Assembly (NCBI GenBank): GCA_039000515.1
Contig: JBCFYV010000935.1
Coordinates: 61,728,346-61,792,345 of the forward strand
Reading direction: 5' to 3'
DNA length: 64,000 nucleotides
Origin: Timema cristinae
Taxonomy: Eukaryota > Arthropoda > Insecta > Phasmatodea > Timematidae
In this document: positions 35,355 to 47,440 of the stretch, piece by piece
Position numbering within the stretch: position 1 is the first letter of the stretch
How the letters are laid out: each line of letters starts with the position of its first letter
Made by a program: the position numbers and the translations under genes
The notes under the pieces: model-generated
Seen by the model: the letters and a program-made list of their open reading frames with translations, nothing else
The model's database searches: none
What the model was told of the DNA's origin: nothing

Positions 35355-35576
35355 CAGGCCAATTTTCATTGCAAGGGCCTTATCTGACTACTATAAAAGT
35401 TATTTGATCTAGTTTCACGTATTCATACGTCAAGTCATCTGCTCTACAACTGTAACATTTGATAGATTTTATATTATTCTATAAAATAACATTAATAACG
35501 TGATAAAATGCCATCAATGGTGGAAACAAATAACGTATGTATTTTCTAAAAGACGTTCCCTATGAAAATTGAACCT
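35355..35576 (+). mobile_element. MITE-4 copy, 222 bp
   Basis: Inverted ends around CCAATTTTCAT (left) and CTATGAAAATTGAACC (right), TA outside. Shared inner blocks: GTATTCATACGTCAAGTCAT, AAAATAACATTAATAACGTG, TAAAATGCCATCAATGGTGG. Confidence 0.75.
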
Positions 35577-35613
35577 TAGTTCAAACGGAGGGCTATTTTT
35601 GGAGTAGACATTG

Positions 35614-35795
35614 CGTATTACCACCCATCCGGGCTGTACTCATATTTACACTAATGGGGTTAAATAAGAGAAAGGTAGAATTCAGTAGAAGTGTACCAGC
35701 GCCTACGTGAAAATTAAGTGGTAAATCGTGTTTGAAAAATAAAATAAAACATCAGTACATCTGGTCGGGATTAAAACCTTGACCTTCTCTCAATT
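35614..35795 (-). repeat. SINE family A, decayed, minus strand
   Basis: TATTACCACCCATCCGGGCT, AGAAGTGTACCAGCG and CTGGTCGGGATTAAAACC are recognisable reversed parts. The copy is interrupted by small insertions. Confidence 0.6.
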
Positions 35796-36127
35796 TTAAA
35801 ATAAAATTGGATGAGGCTCATTACCTTGTCCGCGTTATCACCGATGATGGGTGATTTGTTTGTCATGTTTGGGGTTGTTTTTCCTCTAACTTATTTTAAA
35901 ATTATTGTTATTATGACGGTTAAGGGTCGGCTGTACTTACTTACTAAGTGAATAGCGTGGATTCTAAAATAAATAAAAAATTCCTAATACGTCTGGAGAG
36001 AGGATGAGAAATCACATTGGGGATAAGACTACCGCCGACAAATGAACCTCTGAAATTTGGCCAAGGATAATAAAGCAACTCTAACCGCCGGTTTTCATGC
36101 TTTTTGATTGAAGTTTTTGAAACCCGA

Positions 36128-36210
36128 CTCCAAAAGCTCAGTCGATAGCGTGTATTTCTAGTGAGATAAGCTTTCGATTCCCAGTATGGCCAAAATAATT
36201 ATTATTACTA
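36128..36210 (+). repeat. tRNA-like SINE head
   Basis: AAGCTCAGTCGATAGCGTG and GCTTTCGATTCCCAGTATGG have A- and B-box layout with tRNA spacing; it lacks a foldable complete tRNA. Confidence 0.45.
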
Positions 36211-36245
36211 TACATGAAATCAGGCCTTTTACTTTTCTAGCTAAT

Positions 36246-36365
36246 ATAAAAACGCTTCAGTGATCGAATGGTCTAAGGTGTCACTCTCCTATTAGGCTGA
36301 CCTGCTGAAGACGGGGAGATAGGTGTTCGAATCCTTGTCGGGTCTACTGAGGGTGGTTTTCTTTT
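36246..36365 (+). repeat. SINE family A, head only
   Basis: ACGCTTCAGTGATCGAATGG, B box GTGTTCGAATCCTTGTCG and CTACTGAGGGTGGTTTTC, then unrelated sequence (a minus-strand family D SINE). Confidence 0.7.
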
Positions 36366-36369
36366 TATT

Positions 36370-36628
36370 TGAAGTGTTTAACGTGAACTTTCTAAATCAA
36401 ATGATTATATCAGCACACGAGAATTTCTAAGAGCGATAGTGAAAGACCCTACCACATATTTTTCAGGGTTCTCTTACGTGCCACAACCAACAGCTTTACT
36501 TCCCCTTCAAAGGAAGTTCTGCTACAGGTTTTTAACCCCAAGAAAAATCCTCTGACCCCAATTGGGTTTGAACCCACGAACATCGGGTCTTGAGGTGAGA
36601 ACTTTACCTCAGGACCACCGAGGTAGAG
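36370..36628 (-). repeat. SINE family D, minus strand
   Basis: Reversed blocks: AGTGTTTAACGTGAACTTTC, AGCACACGAGAATTTCTAAG, AAAGGAAGTTCTGC, GGGTTTGAACCCACG, GTGAGAACTTTACCTCAGGA. This is the best preserved copy and defines the family with 19878. Confidence 0.8.
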
Positions 36629-36692
36629 TATTTAAATTAATAAATATGTGTATAGCCTGAACAAGAAGTAGGACGAGGTTAAATAATAGATA

Positions 36693-36696
36693 AAAA

Positions 36697-36730
<34 letters not shown>

Positions 36731-36880
36731 GCACCGCGTCTTACTACCCGTTCGGGTTATACGCACTTACGCTAATGTGTAATGGTAGGGTGATTGTGAG
36801 ATGAAATGGAGGACCTACAGTTTAACGTGGAATCAGATAAATCCGTGCCAGGACCGAGGATTGAACCCCTAACCCCTGTT
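36693..36880 (-). repeat. SINE family B, minus strand, central deletion
   Basis: (ATT)n then TAGCACCGCGTCTTACTACC and GGAGGACCTACAGTTTAACG; it then jumps to CAGATAAATCCGTGCC and GACCGAGGATTGAACCCC, so the central block is missing. The A-box end is also gone. Confidence 0.85.
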
Positions 36881-36999
36881 TATTATAGTTTAATCAATTG
36901 TAACTAATTAGGTGTTTCGTGACATGATAGATTGTAATATTTTTTTTAAATTCAGGTGTAAGCTAGATAAATTTTTTTCAGTGAACCGGACGCTGTGAC

Positions 37000-37210
37000 T
37001 ACGAAGCTGCGCCCAGCTATATTCGGACGGTCACAGTTTCTATCGAACGGAAGGTGACGGTAGTCAAGCCCGCCCCAGGGAAAGGGACGAGAGGACGCCG
37101 TCACGCGACGTCGGAGCACGTGACACTCCAATATGTGGCGTGCGAGACACATGTCACGACAACGTCAGAACTACGATCGGCGCTATGCCAACCCCTCCTC
37201 TCCCCTTGTG
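37000..37210. other. GC-rich, CpG-rich stretch next to the minisatellite
   Basis: Contains many CpG and CACGTGAC-type sites (GGAGCACGTGACACTCC). Short frames on both strands carry no recognisable feature. It stops where the 26-bp array begins. Confidence 0.35.
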
Positions 37211-37216
37211 GAGTGA

Positions 37217-37579
37217 GACAGGGACTGGCCAAACTGCTTTTAGACAGGGACTGGCCAAACTGCTTTTAGACAGGGACTGGCCAAACTGCTTTTAGACAGC
37301 GACTGGCCAAACTGCTTTTAGACAGTGACTGGCCAAACTGCTTTTGGACAGCGACTGGCCAAATGCTTTTAGACAGCGACTGGCCAAACTGCTTTTAGAC
37401 AGCGACTGGCCAAACTGCTTTTAGACAGCGACTGGCCAAACTGCTTTTAGACAGGGACTGGCCAAACTGCTTTTAGACAGGGACTGGTCAAACTGCTTTT
37501 AGACAGGGACTGGTCAAACTGCTTTTAGACAGGGACTGGCCAAACTGCTTTTAGACAGGGACTAACCAAACTGCTTTTA
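37217..37579. repeat. 26-bp minisatellite, about 14 units
   Basis: Unit GACAGGGACTGGCCAAACTG plus CTTTTA. Units differ at few positions (GGG/GCG/GTG near the start; GGCC/GGTC/AACC), and one has lost a base near 37360. 26 bp is not a multiple of three and no gene uses it. Confidence 0.95.
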
Positions 37580-37617
37580 TTTCCACTATAAATTAGAAAA
37601 TAAAGATATTTCGTTCC

Positions 37618-37868
37618 AAATGAGTAACATGAATGGTCTAAGGCGTCACTTTTGCAATATACTGGACACCTGGTGAGGGGGAGATTGGGGTTCGAAACCC
37701 GGTAAGGTGTACTGAATGTAGTTTTTCGGAAATGGTTCCCAATTTTCCTCCACGTAAATGCGGGTTCAGTTCCTCTAAATTCAACCTTACTCATCTCAAA
37801 CCCACTAGTGTAATTAGTACATAGGTGCATAACCCGAACGGGTAGTAAGACGCGGTGCTAAAAAAAAG
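37618..37868 (+). repeat. SINE family A copy
   Basis: ATGGTCTAAGGCGTCACTTT, GGGGTTCGAAACCCGG, ATGCGGGTTCAGTTCC and the tail ACCCGAACGGGTAGTAAGAC then GCGGTGCTAAAAAAAAG. The first bases of the head are missing. It lies just after the 26-bp minisatellite. Confidence 0.85.
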
Positions 37869-38039
37869 ATAATATAATTATTTCTATAAGATATAAATAA
37901 AAGTTACCATCATCAATTATACATTGCTCTAAGGGTAGATTTTTGATTTTTTTAATAAAACAATTTACTCCTTATTTTACGTAACTAAGAGTATCCAATT
38001 TGAACAGATTATTGGGGGGGTACCTCCTGTCCCCTTTGC

Positions 38040-38720
38040 CCTGGATGCCCGTAGTTTTGATAATACATTTTATAACAAAAGTGACAACTGTAGATCACAC
38101 AACCTGACGTATGAATACATAAAAACAGGGAGTCACTTTTTATTACTGTCAGATATTTCCATTTTGAAAGCTTATTACCACATGTTCAGGTTGTACGAAT
38201 ACACGTTAATTACTCTAATGAGGTAGGGATGAAGAAGGAAGAATTTTAGAGGTAATCTATCCACATTTGCATGGAAGGATGGTAAACCATTTGAGAAAAA
38301 ATAACCACTCTTAATACAACCCTACCAGGATTCGAACCCTAACCTCCTTGTTATCGACAGCTTAGTCGTGATCCCTGCATTATAGACTTATCAAAAGTTT
38401 AACCAAATTTACGTGGTGAAACCCCGAGACTACGTCATCAAGATTTAATCGGGATCGTGTCCCCCTTTAACACCCCTCCCCCAACACCCAACATAACCAC
38501 AGCCCAAAGATAAGCTGTATTTCCCTCTGACACAAGCACGTAGCTATGGTAGGATTACGGCAGAAAGACACTTTTTTATTGAAGGTCAACATTGATTACA
38601 TGTAACAGTATCAATGCTGTCATTTTATAGATATTGATAACATCCATTGAACGTGACAGATGCAAATAATATGTCTTGACGTATGAATAATATTTTAGTA
38701 ACTTTTATAACTGTCGAAAA
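38040..38720 (-). repeat. Two MITE-4 fragments, minus strand (38040-38130 and 38575-38720)
   Basis: Reversed blocks GTGACAACTGTAGATCACAC with GACGTATGAATAC, and TATGTCTTGACGTATGAATA. A SINE and unrelated sequence separate them, so they are probably independent fragments. Confidence 0.5.
38170..38370 (-). repeat. SINE family A, decayed, minus strand
   Basis: TTACCACATGTTCAGGTTGT, TTTGCATGGAAGGATGG, AAACCATTTGAG and CCAGGATTCGAACCC appear in the reversed order expected. Confidence 0.7.
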
Positions 38721-39023
38721 TAAAGTACCTTCTTTTATAAATCTGAGTGTAGGAGAGGGCTCGTGTTGAAACATTTCTGAAAAGGTCCCTATTTTATATC
38801 TGTTTGTTTTAGTGGTGATAAAACGCACCAGCATTTGACTAGAGTTTTCCTAAGAGGGTCTGTTAGCTTGACGACACATTTTAATAGTACACGAGTTTGT
38901 TGTTTACTGAAATGAACACAAAACTACCTAGTATATAATAAATATACATAGTATATATAAAGGGGTAGCGACTTTATATAATGGGCCTATCTATAATACA
39001 TAATATATATATATATATATAAA

Positions 39024-39304
39024 TGGTGGCCTGGCGGTTTAGAGGGTAAGGTTTCAAGACTTCTGTGCTGGGGTCCGGGGTTCAATCCTCGGTCCTAGCA
39101 CAGATTTATCTGATTACCAAACCCTTCCTTCTCCTCTGACAAGACATATTGTGAATGTGGGGAATGCCAGGCCTCCACCGTGGTTCGGATCCCACGTTAA
39201 ACTGTAGGTCCTCCATTTCATCTCACAATAACCTACCATTACACATTAGCGTATGCATAACCCGAACGGGTAGTAAGACGCGGTGCTAATAATAATAATA
39301 ATAT
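39024..39304 (+). repeat. SINE family B copy
   Basis: GTGGCCTGGCGGTTTAGAGG head, GGGGTTCAATCCTCGG B box, central block, and tail ACCCGAACGGGTAGTAAGAC. It lies in a TA-rich stretch, so the target duplication cannot be told apart. Confidence 0.9.
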
Positions 39305-39543
39305 ATATACTATACATATGTATAGATAGCTATGTATTATAATATATTTAGATATTATAATATACATCCATACATACAATATATATAATATATCTATCTC
39401 TATATATAGACCTATAATATAAAGTCACTACCCCTTTCCCCTTTATGATTGTTGTTTTGTCAGGATGGTTGTCGTGGAAGAAGCGCATTTTACAATTCAT
39501 ATAAAAAATTAAAAGGCAGTTTGATGTTTTTTCTTGGGTTTTT

Positions 39544-39762
39544 TTAGCATCACGTCTTTCTATACAATCGGGTTATACGCGGAAGTTTTAATTTAAAGGG
39601 AGTGTACCTCATTTGCGTGGAAAGAGATTGTGAAACCATTTAGGGGGGAAAAAACCCACACTCAGTACACCTGACCGGGATCGAACCATTATCTCCCCGT
39701 CATCGGAGGTTTAGTATATTGCGATAGTATCGCTTTAGAACATTAGGCCACCGAATCGGGTG
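39544..39762 (-). repeat. SINE family A copy, minus strand
   Basis: AGCATCACGTCTTTCTATAC, GTGTACCTCATTTGCGTGG, CTGACCGGGATCGAACC and GGCCACCGAATCGGGTG; a small internal deletion removes part of the tail-side body. Confidence 0.75.
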
Positions 39763-40194
39763 ATTTTTATTGAACCGTGCTACTAGTCCTCAGAATGGTT
39801 ACATTATATGTGATGGATGTTTGAACTATGCTAATAACCCGCGTGTTAGCTAACAAGTCCAGGTTCGACACTCGCGTGAAATGCTTCCGAATAAACGTTC
39901 GCTGGATCTCGGGAGAAAGGACTTTCTTTCCGCCCCACTTGAAGGGTGAAGTCTTCCCCTTTAATTCTTATGTCCTCTTGATCAATTAGCGAGGCGCAGA
40001 CCCTTCAATTAGGGGTTAATTGGCAACTCTCGACTCTAAAGGAGGCTTGGTCAGCATCGAACTACGTTTTATATGGCGACGTATGCACACAGGAATACAT
40101 TACTTGGCTTACTAACAATCTAGTTCAGCATGACTTCATCGTGAAAATTACACAACTTAATATATATTCTATACATATAATATACAGGGTGTGT

Positions 40195-40263
40195 AGTTTC
40201 TAACTAATGAACGTAATTGGTTAATGAGAAGCACTCAGGGGCTGAGGGCGAACGAAACACCTG
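40195..40263. mobile_element. Very short TA-flanked inverted-repeat element
   Basis: TA-CAGGGTGTGTAG ... GAAACACCTG-TA over 69 bp. Looks like the two ends of a mariner-type element with nearly all the inside lost. Confidence 0.35.
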
Positions 40264-40559
40264 TATATAAAATATATATGATTATTTTTTTTACATCCAT
40301 TACTCTTTACAGCCTGCGGCCTAGGTATGTTTTTTATCCAAGCCATATATTTTCCATTAGCAACTGGCTACGCCTGTAGTAATTTCATATGCCTTATAAT
40401 CTAACTTAAGACTAGGACAGTAACAACATCCAGTCCCCGCACGTTAATTTATCACTATGAAAATGTAAACCCACAAATTTTCACCAATGATAAATGTTTC
40501 GGCCATGCAACGTTACATACGGCCGTGAGCCGAGCTCTTGAACGACAATAGTAAAACAA

Positions 40560-40817
40560 ACTCTGACCCGCCTCGGTGGCGTAGTCAGCTAACGCGTTAG
40601 TCGTGTTGAGCTCGACTGCCGAGGACGAGGAGATCGAAGTTCGAATCTCAGTCGGGTGAACTGAGGGTGGTTTTTCCTAAATGGTTTTCCACTCTCCCTC
40701 CACACAAATGCGGGTTCACTTCCTCTAATTCAACCTTCCCAATTCCTAATCCATTAGCGTAATTATTATTTAAACGTATAACCTGAACGGGTAGTAAGAC
40801 GCGGGGCTAAATAATAA
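40560..40817 (+). repeat. SINE family A copy, full length with target duplication
   Basis: GACCCGCCTCGGTGGCGTAG head of the same subtype as the copy at 11485, B box GAAGTTCGAATCTC, and tail ACCTGAACGGGTAGTAAGAC then GCGGGGCTAAATAAT. AGTAAAACAA flanks both sides (40550-40559 and 40818-40827). Confidence 0.9.
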
Positions 40818-41726
40818 AGTAAAACAAGCTTCTAGCTTATTATAATACAAAATAAACACTGAAATATATCATCTGGAAAAAAAATATTCAAGATTCTTAA
40901 ACGTAGCGCGAACAAATGATAATTTTATACTTGCTTAGTTACTTTCCAATGAAACCAATTCTTTCATTAATTTCTAGTAATATAATGTTATTTCATTAAA
41001 CTTAACTTTCTATAAACCATGATAATATGTGTTGATAAAGTTACCTTAACTGTTGGATACAGTTAGACATACCCTACTTTGGATTAACTCGACTTATGTC
41101 GGTTCTCTCTCTCTCTCTATTGGATGATTGCAATCTGTGAACCCCTGGCTGCAGGCCAGACGTGGAAGTACCTGCGTGTTTCTCATAATGCAACCCGTCA
41201 TGCGTACCGACTACACGGGTTGCATAGCCATCCCTTGCAACGCTCAGGTTAGTTTGGGAATACTGCAAACAAGGAACAGCCCAGGAAAACAAACAACCAC
41301 AAATCTATATCCTAGTATTAAATACTCGGTAAATCGGTATCCTTACAGTCCTTAAGTCTGAATCATTTATTATTTTGTGTACACACATCGTGCCCTTAAT
41401 CATTTGTTATAGTGTCAACCAATGAAATTATAACTTGAACAGATAGTACAGGGCCCTTTACACTAATAATGTTGGGGCCCCCTAACACACTTCCCTTTAA
41501 TACATTTATAGGGGCAGAATTTAAAAAACTCTTAAATATTACAGTTGCATTATGGTTGATAGCTGATACATCTAGTAGAAGACTAACTTTCTATTAGTTG
41601 ATTAACTAATAATGCTACTTTTTATGTATAGCATATTATAATAATCTTTTCACTTTAACTGCAGCAAAGTCTTTAATTACATCAATAAAGTCAATACTGT
41701 GTGATATGATTGTTCTATAGAGAGAA

Positions 41727-42024
41727 TGGTGACCTGGTGGTCTAGGGGTAAGGTGTCGGACTTCTGTGCTGGGGTCCGTGGTTCAATCCTCGGTCCAGGC
41801 ACAGATTTATCTGATTTCCAAACCATTCCTTCACCTCTGACAAGACGTGTATTAATCACAACTTGTGAATGTGGGGAATTCCAGGCCTTCACCGTGGTTC
41901 GGATCCTACGTTAAACTGTAGGTCCTCCATTTCATCTCACAATACCCTACCATTACACATTAGCGTAAGTGTGTACAACCCGAACGGGTAGTAAGACGCT
42001 GTGATAATAATAATAATAATAATA
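41727..42024 (+). repeat. SINE family B copy
   Basis: Full copy including CAAGACGTGTATTAATCACA, a segment also in the 18349 copy but deleted in those at 20143 and 21317, which marks two subtypes. AGAGAGAA flanks both sides. Confidence 0.9.
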
Positions 42025-42029
42025 AAGAG

Positions 42030-44230
42030 AGAAGGGTTGAAATGTTAAGACGGTCTTGTAGCATCGTAGCTAGTACGCAATTTTTAGTTTTGCAAGCTTT
42101 TTGATTGATCTCTCGCCTTCAGCAAATGTTATTGGGAGGGTACAAAATAAAAAGCTAAATGCTATGAACACCTCTGCAAACTATCTTCTAGTTGCAGCTT
42201 GTGTATTTGATTTAAAAGATCAAGGGGGCCAGAGACCGGGCTTACAAAGTTTGTAAAGGAATCCTTGGATAAATATTTAATAGTTGTTTCTACCCAAGAC
42301 TACAGATAAAAAAAATAGTCCTTATGGACGGCCGACGGGGTTCCCTTTAGTGCAAGACCCAGTACAACAGTCTCCCTCTGTCGTGGGCCCTGGGTTACTA
42401 AGACGCGGCACTAAATAAACACTGTGCAAAATTTGTGATCATTTTTTATGTATCGTAATTTAATACTGATACTTCAAACTTTGTTATATATTCCCATCTT
42501 GAACATTTTTTTTTTTCTCCTTCGATATTCACTGTTAAATGTCCCAAAGGCATAAAGGTAGTTTTATCTCGTAGGATATTTTATAAGTAATCCAAAAAAA
42601 CAAGTCGTATTTGGTATAGTTACACTAACAAGCACAGAAGATTAAGAAACTCAATATAGCCACTACATATATATATATGCCAAAAACAAAATGGAATCCA
42701 TTAAAATCTATGGCTGGGCTGCCAGATGGTACCCTTCCTTTAGTCATGCCCTAACAGGAATAATAAGAAAACTCATCCACCTCAAAGTTTACATTTGTAA
42801 AATGAATGCGTGATTTAATCGTGTACATACATTTTAAATTTTCTTTAATCCTTTTAGGTCATTTTAGAGGATTTTTTTTTAGTAAATTGTTGGCCATTAA
42901 AGAGCCTGGCTTAGTTAAAAACCTGTTTATTTAAGATAATGGGAGAACAACTAAAATATGCAAACCTTTTACTTAGTGTAAGAATAAATAATTCAAAAAT
43001 CAAATAAAACCTTGTTTTTACTCTATTAGTACTACGACAAAGGTGAACCAAGAGAGAACTAAATAGTTCCACAGCCTCTTTGTCGGTTTGAAAAGGATGA
43101 GACTAGGACAAGTGCTGCCCCTATAGTTGTCGTGCCCAAGCAATGAGTTAAAGGTCAACCCAAGGACCGGGTAACATTGAAAATACGCTTCTCTGTTTTC
43201 TCACAAAGCAATTGAAGAGTTCTGGTGCAAGAACAGGCCAAATACCATATACCGTGGGACTCAGTTTTACACATATTGTGTATCTTCAACACGATATAAA
43301 ATATATTAGGGAAACATGTTTGCTGTGTATTAGGACCATTCTTAGCAGACGTGGGAGAACCTCGTTCGCATGGCCATCAGTTATCTGCCTCACCCCCCCC
43401 CCCCCCAAATGTAATTACAGTATTTTGCATCTTTATACAAATTTTTAACCGTATAATATATCAGGAAATGCCTTAAAAAGATAAATACACGTTATAATTA
43501 ATGTTATAAGACGTGTTTTTTTTAAAAAAACAACATATAAGACTGGATTTCTCCCCAACCCTTTGTTTGATTTTCTTCCCAAACTAACTTGATTTCTATA
43601 AAGGTACAAAGATAAAATGTGCCCAATTTGAATTAAATCGCTCAATGCGTTCAAAAGTTATCGTGACACATATCCACCACAGACAAAATGCAAATCAGTG
43701 GAGTTAAAACAGAGAACTTGCTTCACTCGTTCAATCAATCTAACCCCATGATAATGCTTTTATTTGTTTTTACACTCTAACAGTATTTGTTAGCTCGCCT
43801 ATACAGGGATTCTACTATACGAGCACGCAATCAAATATTTCACTTGTTTTTTTTTTCTTCTTCTGTCACCTAAAGCAAGCGCGGAACCCCCCCGCCCCCC
43901 AAATAGCGTGGCCTCGTGCGTCAGCACCCTTTTGCACACCCTTAAGAGTGGTCCCGCATATGTGTTTGTTGCATGAAGCAGTTTTTTTGTTTCAATTACT
44001 CTTTTTTTTTTGTCACAAATATTAGTATGGCAATAGTATTATCGGTGGAAGAAAAACAATCGCTTATTTGGAAATAAAACCATATAACTTCGTACTACTT
44101 GTTTACACTGTATGGGCAAATAAATATCACTTTTCCACAATCTCTTATTTTATTACATTTGACCTTTATAATATTGTGTAATTATTTCTGCCTGTCAGCA
44201 ATTAAAAATATATTTTATAAACAATATGAA
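42030..44230. other. Intergenic DNA without a gene
   Basis: Holds a decayed SINE tail (GGTTACTAAGACGCGGCACT at 42391), C runs at 43391 and 43888, and nothing else identifiable. Confidence 0.45.
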
Positions 44231-44237
44231 TAACTAA

Positions 44238-44984
44238 AGGCCGCATTACACGTAGCAGGTTGCAGCGCTGCTTTCTGACGTCGTTTTGCAGCGCTGCAAG
44301 ATGATCATGTAATATACCTAAATGATCGGTGCGCGTATCAGAAAGCTGGCAGCGCAAATATCAAACGAGTTTGATATTTTCTGATCGGATGACTGCTTTC
44401 TGCACCGTGTAATCGCTTTCTGCGCTTCCAACATGTCAAATGTTGTACTGCGCATGCGTGCGCCTGGTCGAGATAAGGTAGTACCAGACCAGATGATATA
44501 TTTTCTCAACACTTTTCGTTCATGTTGATGTACCACGTTCACTGTGTTTATATTAGACTATAGACTAAATATGCTTGTAGGTGTCTTCATTCATACGTTT
44601 AAGTAGTTTCGGAAGTCATCAGCATCTAATTCAGGTAAAATCATGACAGTATGTGACACATTGTTCCGTTTTAACACTAAATTTCGACTCCACCACACAC
44701 GTTTGTTTCTGCGTTTTACAACACTACGAGATTTCAAACTTTGGTAGAACTCGTACAATATAAGCAGCTCTTCATCTTATTGTTATTGACGAGACATTTT
44801 GGCACAAATTTAACCAGCAAAACTAAGTGCGGACGATAAAATAACTCTCTCTCCACTGAGTGGAAAGATGATCATTCGTCAGAATGCAGCTTGTGTGTAA
44901 TAGGTAACCCAGATTTATCAGCTCGCAGCGCTGCAGAACGATATCAGAAAGCAGCGCTGCAACCTGCTACGTGTAATGCGGCCT
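44238..44984. mobile_element. PIF/Harbinger-like element, 747 bp, TAA-flanked
   Basis: AGGCCGCATTACACGTAGCA plus GGTTGCAGCGCTGCTTTCTG is repeated inverted at the right end over more than 40 bp with no mismatch; subterminal TGCAGCGCTGC is also mirrored. TAA lies on both sides, the 3-bp duplication typical of PIF/Harbinger. The minus frame 44318-44542 shows no transposase feature, so it looks non-autonomous. Confidence 0.8.
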
Positions 44985-45302
44985 TAAACTTCAAGTCTGT
45001 GTGCATTTTAAACCAACATTTCAACGGTTGAGTGTTTTTTTTAGTCATATTAAATTTATAATGGGACCCATTTGTTTCGTTTACATTTTATTTTTCTAAT
45101 TTTCTCCTGAAAAGTTTTGTTTTCAGCCGGTTCTTGTACCAAGCCCTTTAATTGTTCAATTCGAGAAGTTTAGTTAGTAAACTCACGGGTTTTAATTATT
45201 TTCTTTAGTGAACATTTCTTACATATGAAAATTTGGATGAATAGTATTTGTATACGAGTTTTTTTTTTTCTGTTAGTCAAGAACTCTTACTCAAGAAAAC
45301 TA

Positions 45303-45527
45303 TAGTCCAAATTTTCGTAGAAAGGACCTTACCCCACAGCTAGAAAAGTTCTTAGATCTACGTTAACGTATTCATACGTCAATTCATGTGATCCGCAGCT
45401 GTCACTTTTGATAGATAATATAAATACCTATAAAATAAAAAAATTTATTTAATAAATTACTATCGGTGTTGACCGCGAATAAATATGTTTGTATTTGATA
45501 TAAGGCTCTTCCTATAAAATTGGACTG
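45303..45527 (+). mobile_element. MITE-4 copy, 225 bp
   Basis: Left TAGTCCAAATTTTCGTAG, right CCTATAAAATTGGACTG, TA outside both. Inner GTATTCATACGTCAATTCAT and TCACTTTTGATAGATAATAT. Confidence 0.77.
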
Positions 45528-46829
45528 TATATTATAAACTCTGTAGCTATTAGATTATAATCATTCGAGGGCAACAGGTTTTCTTTTCGTTTTTATATGT
45601 TGGAAATTACTTTCGTTAAGATTCTACGTACTTATTTTATCTAGCGTGTTTGTTATCATGGCAGCCATGTATAATTATTATCAAGAATGGTTTGTTTTTT
45701 TGTGTTCATAAACTCAATCCATCCCCCATCGCCTGGATAACCTCCTGACTTTTGTGTGAAAAACAAGGCTAGGAAACTGGTAACCTATTTCTTATCATGA
45801 CTGCGTTTAAATATCGTTCTTCATTTTTTTTTCTAGCACTAAACTCTTAAGGTGGGATGTAGGGAACGCCAGAAAAACCAGTGCTTTTGCACTTTTTATG
45901 ACAAAACATTATTTTAGCCAGATTAAAAAAAAAATTGTTCCAGTACAAACATAGAATTTAATTTTCTTGACATGGTGACCTCAAAATTACTTGAATATCT
46001 GTCAAGTGTGTGCTGGAATTTAATGACAACTTTTCCTCTTAATTTAAAAAGTTTCTCATCTAATGTCGCCATGATCATGACAGATATTCAACAACTGTTG
46101 ATATCATCGTGTGAAGAAAATTGGGAGCAGGCAAAGTGATAGACAACAAAGTGGTCGACACGAGAGGACAAAGTGGTAGACAGCAAACTGCTAGACACGA
46201 AGAAACGACATGGACCAAGTGATCGACACGAGCTGGACCATGTGATAGACAACCAACCGGTAGACAAAATGAAAACAATTATTTGGAAGCTAGGTGGGTC
46301 AAGTGGCGACCGATGACAACGAGACACTCATATGGATCAAGTGATACAACAAGCGTCGACAAGAGACCATCCGACAAACATCGAGAGATCCAGTTAAGAG
46401 TGGCTCAAGTGACAGACTAGTTATTTCATAACTAACAAAGTGATAAACATGGGCTTAGAGAGTTGGGTATAAGGATGGTCTGGATCCTCCTAGAAATTGC
46501 TGCCCTCCCGACACCCTAGATTTAACAAACCCAAAAAGGGTGAGGTCCACTTATATATGTATAAACTTAAACCATCGTGTTTTTAATTTTAATAATTTAC
46601 TTACACATTGCACTCTTCAAAACATATTTTCTAACACTAGTTTTGTTATCATTTCGAATAAATAATAGGTTTTGATACATACAATATGGTATCTGAAACT
46701 AAAGAATGTTTCTCTGAATGGAACGAGTTATCGAATCTGAGGAAAGTAGGCAAACGTTTTGTTATGAATGGTTAAATCATACTTTAAGAACTAACAAGAT
46801 GAAATAAAATCTTATATAAAAGAGCAACT

Positions 46830-47042
46830 GCCAGAAACTAAGTTGGTAGATTATGATCAGGGTTCGATTCCGCCAGGTACAGTAAGGGTGAATTTTCTTA
46901 AAAGGTTTTCCACTCTGCCACCACGCAAATTCAGGTACACTATATATAAATTTAATCTTACTCATTCTCAACACATTAACGTAATTAGTAAATAAGAGTA
47001 TAACCCAAACAGGTGGTAAGACACAGTTCTAAAAAAAAAAAA
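46830..47042 (+). repeat. SINE family A, 5' damaged, inside the foldback-like element
   Basis: B box AGGGTTCGATTCCGCCAGG, GGTTTTCCACTCTGCC and tail ACCCAAACAGGTGGTAAGAC then ACAGTTCTAAAAAAAA are clear; the A-box end is degenerate. Confidence 0.7.
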
Positions 47043-47252
47043 TCTAATTGCACTAATGGATTAAAGAAGAAATGTTGTTATTATAAAATGTGTACTCTCA
47101 TTTGCATGTAGGGAGAATGTAAACCATTAATTAATGAAATATCACCTTCCGTACACCCGGCCGGATTTGAAGCCTGATATCCCCGTCATTGACAGTCCAG
47201 TCTATTTTGAGAATGACGCCTTAGACCATCAACCATCGAAGCTAAGAACATT
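47043..47252 (-). repeat. SINE family A, minus strand, abutting the previous copy
   Basis: TAATTGCACTAATGGATTAA, TCTCATTTGCATGTAGGGAG, ACACCCGGCCGGATTTGAAG and CATCGAAGCT. The tail is lost where it meets the preceding SINE, giving a tail-to-tail pair. Confidence 0.7.
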
Positions 47253-47266
47253 TTGTTGATGTTGCG

Positions 47267-47360
47267 TTAGCACCAGGTTTATTAATGGGTTAGAATAAGG
47301 AGCTAAGTTAAGATGAAATAATCCCGCATTAGTGTAAAAGTTAGATGTAAAAATCACAAG
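47267..47360 (-). repeat. SINE family A fragment, minus strand
   Basis: GTTAGCACCAGGTTTATTAA, TGGGTTAGAATAAGGAG and CCCGCATTAGTGTAAAAG: only the tail-side half remains. Confidence 0.45.
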
Positions 47361-47440
47361 GGTGGTAACTATCAGCCCAATCCACTCAGTCGGATTGATT
47401 ACTCTTATTCAAGCTACTCTAAAACCTTATTTAACCGTGT

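Noticed and set aside
37217..37579. Regular short repeats suggestive of a CRISPR array
   Set aside because: Units are contiguous with no unique spacers, and the context is eukaryotic. The same holds for 47441-48205 and 49933-50588.
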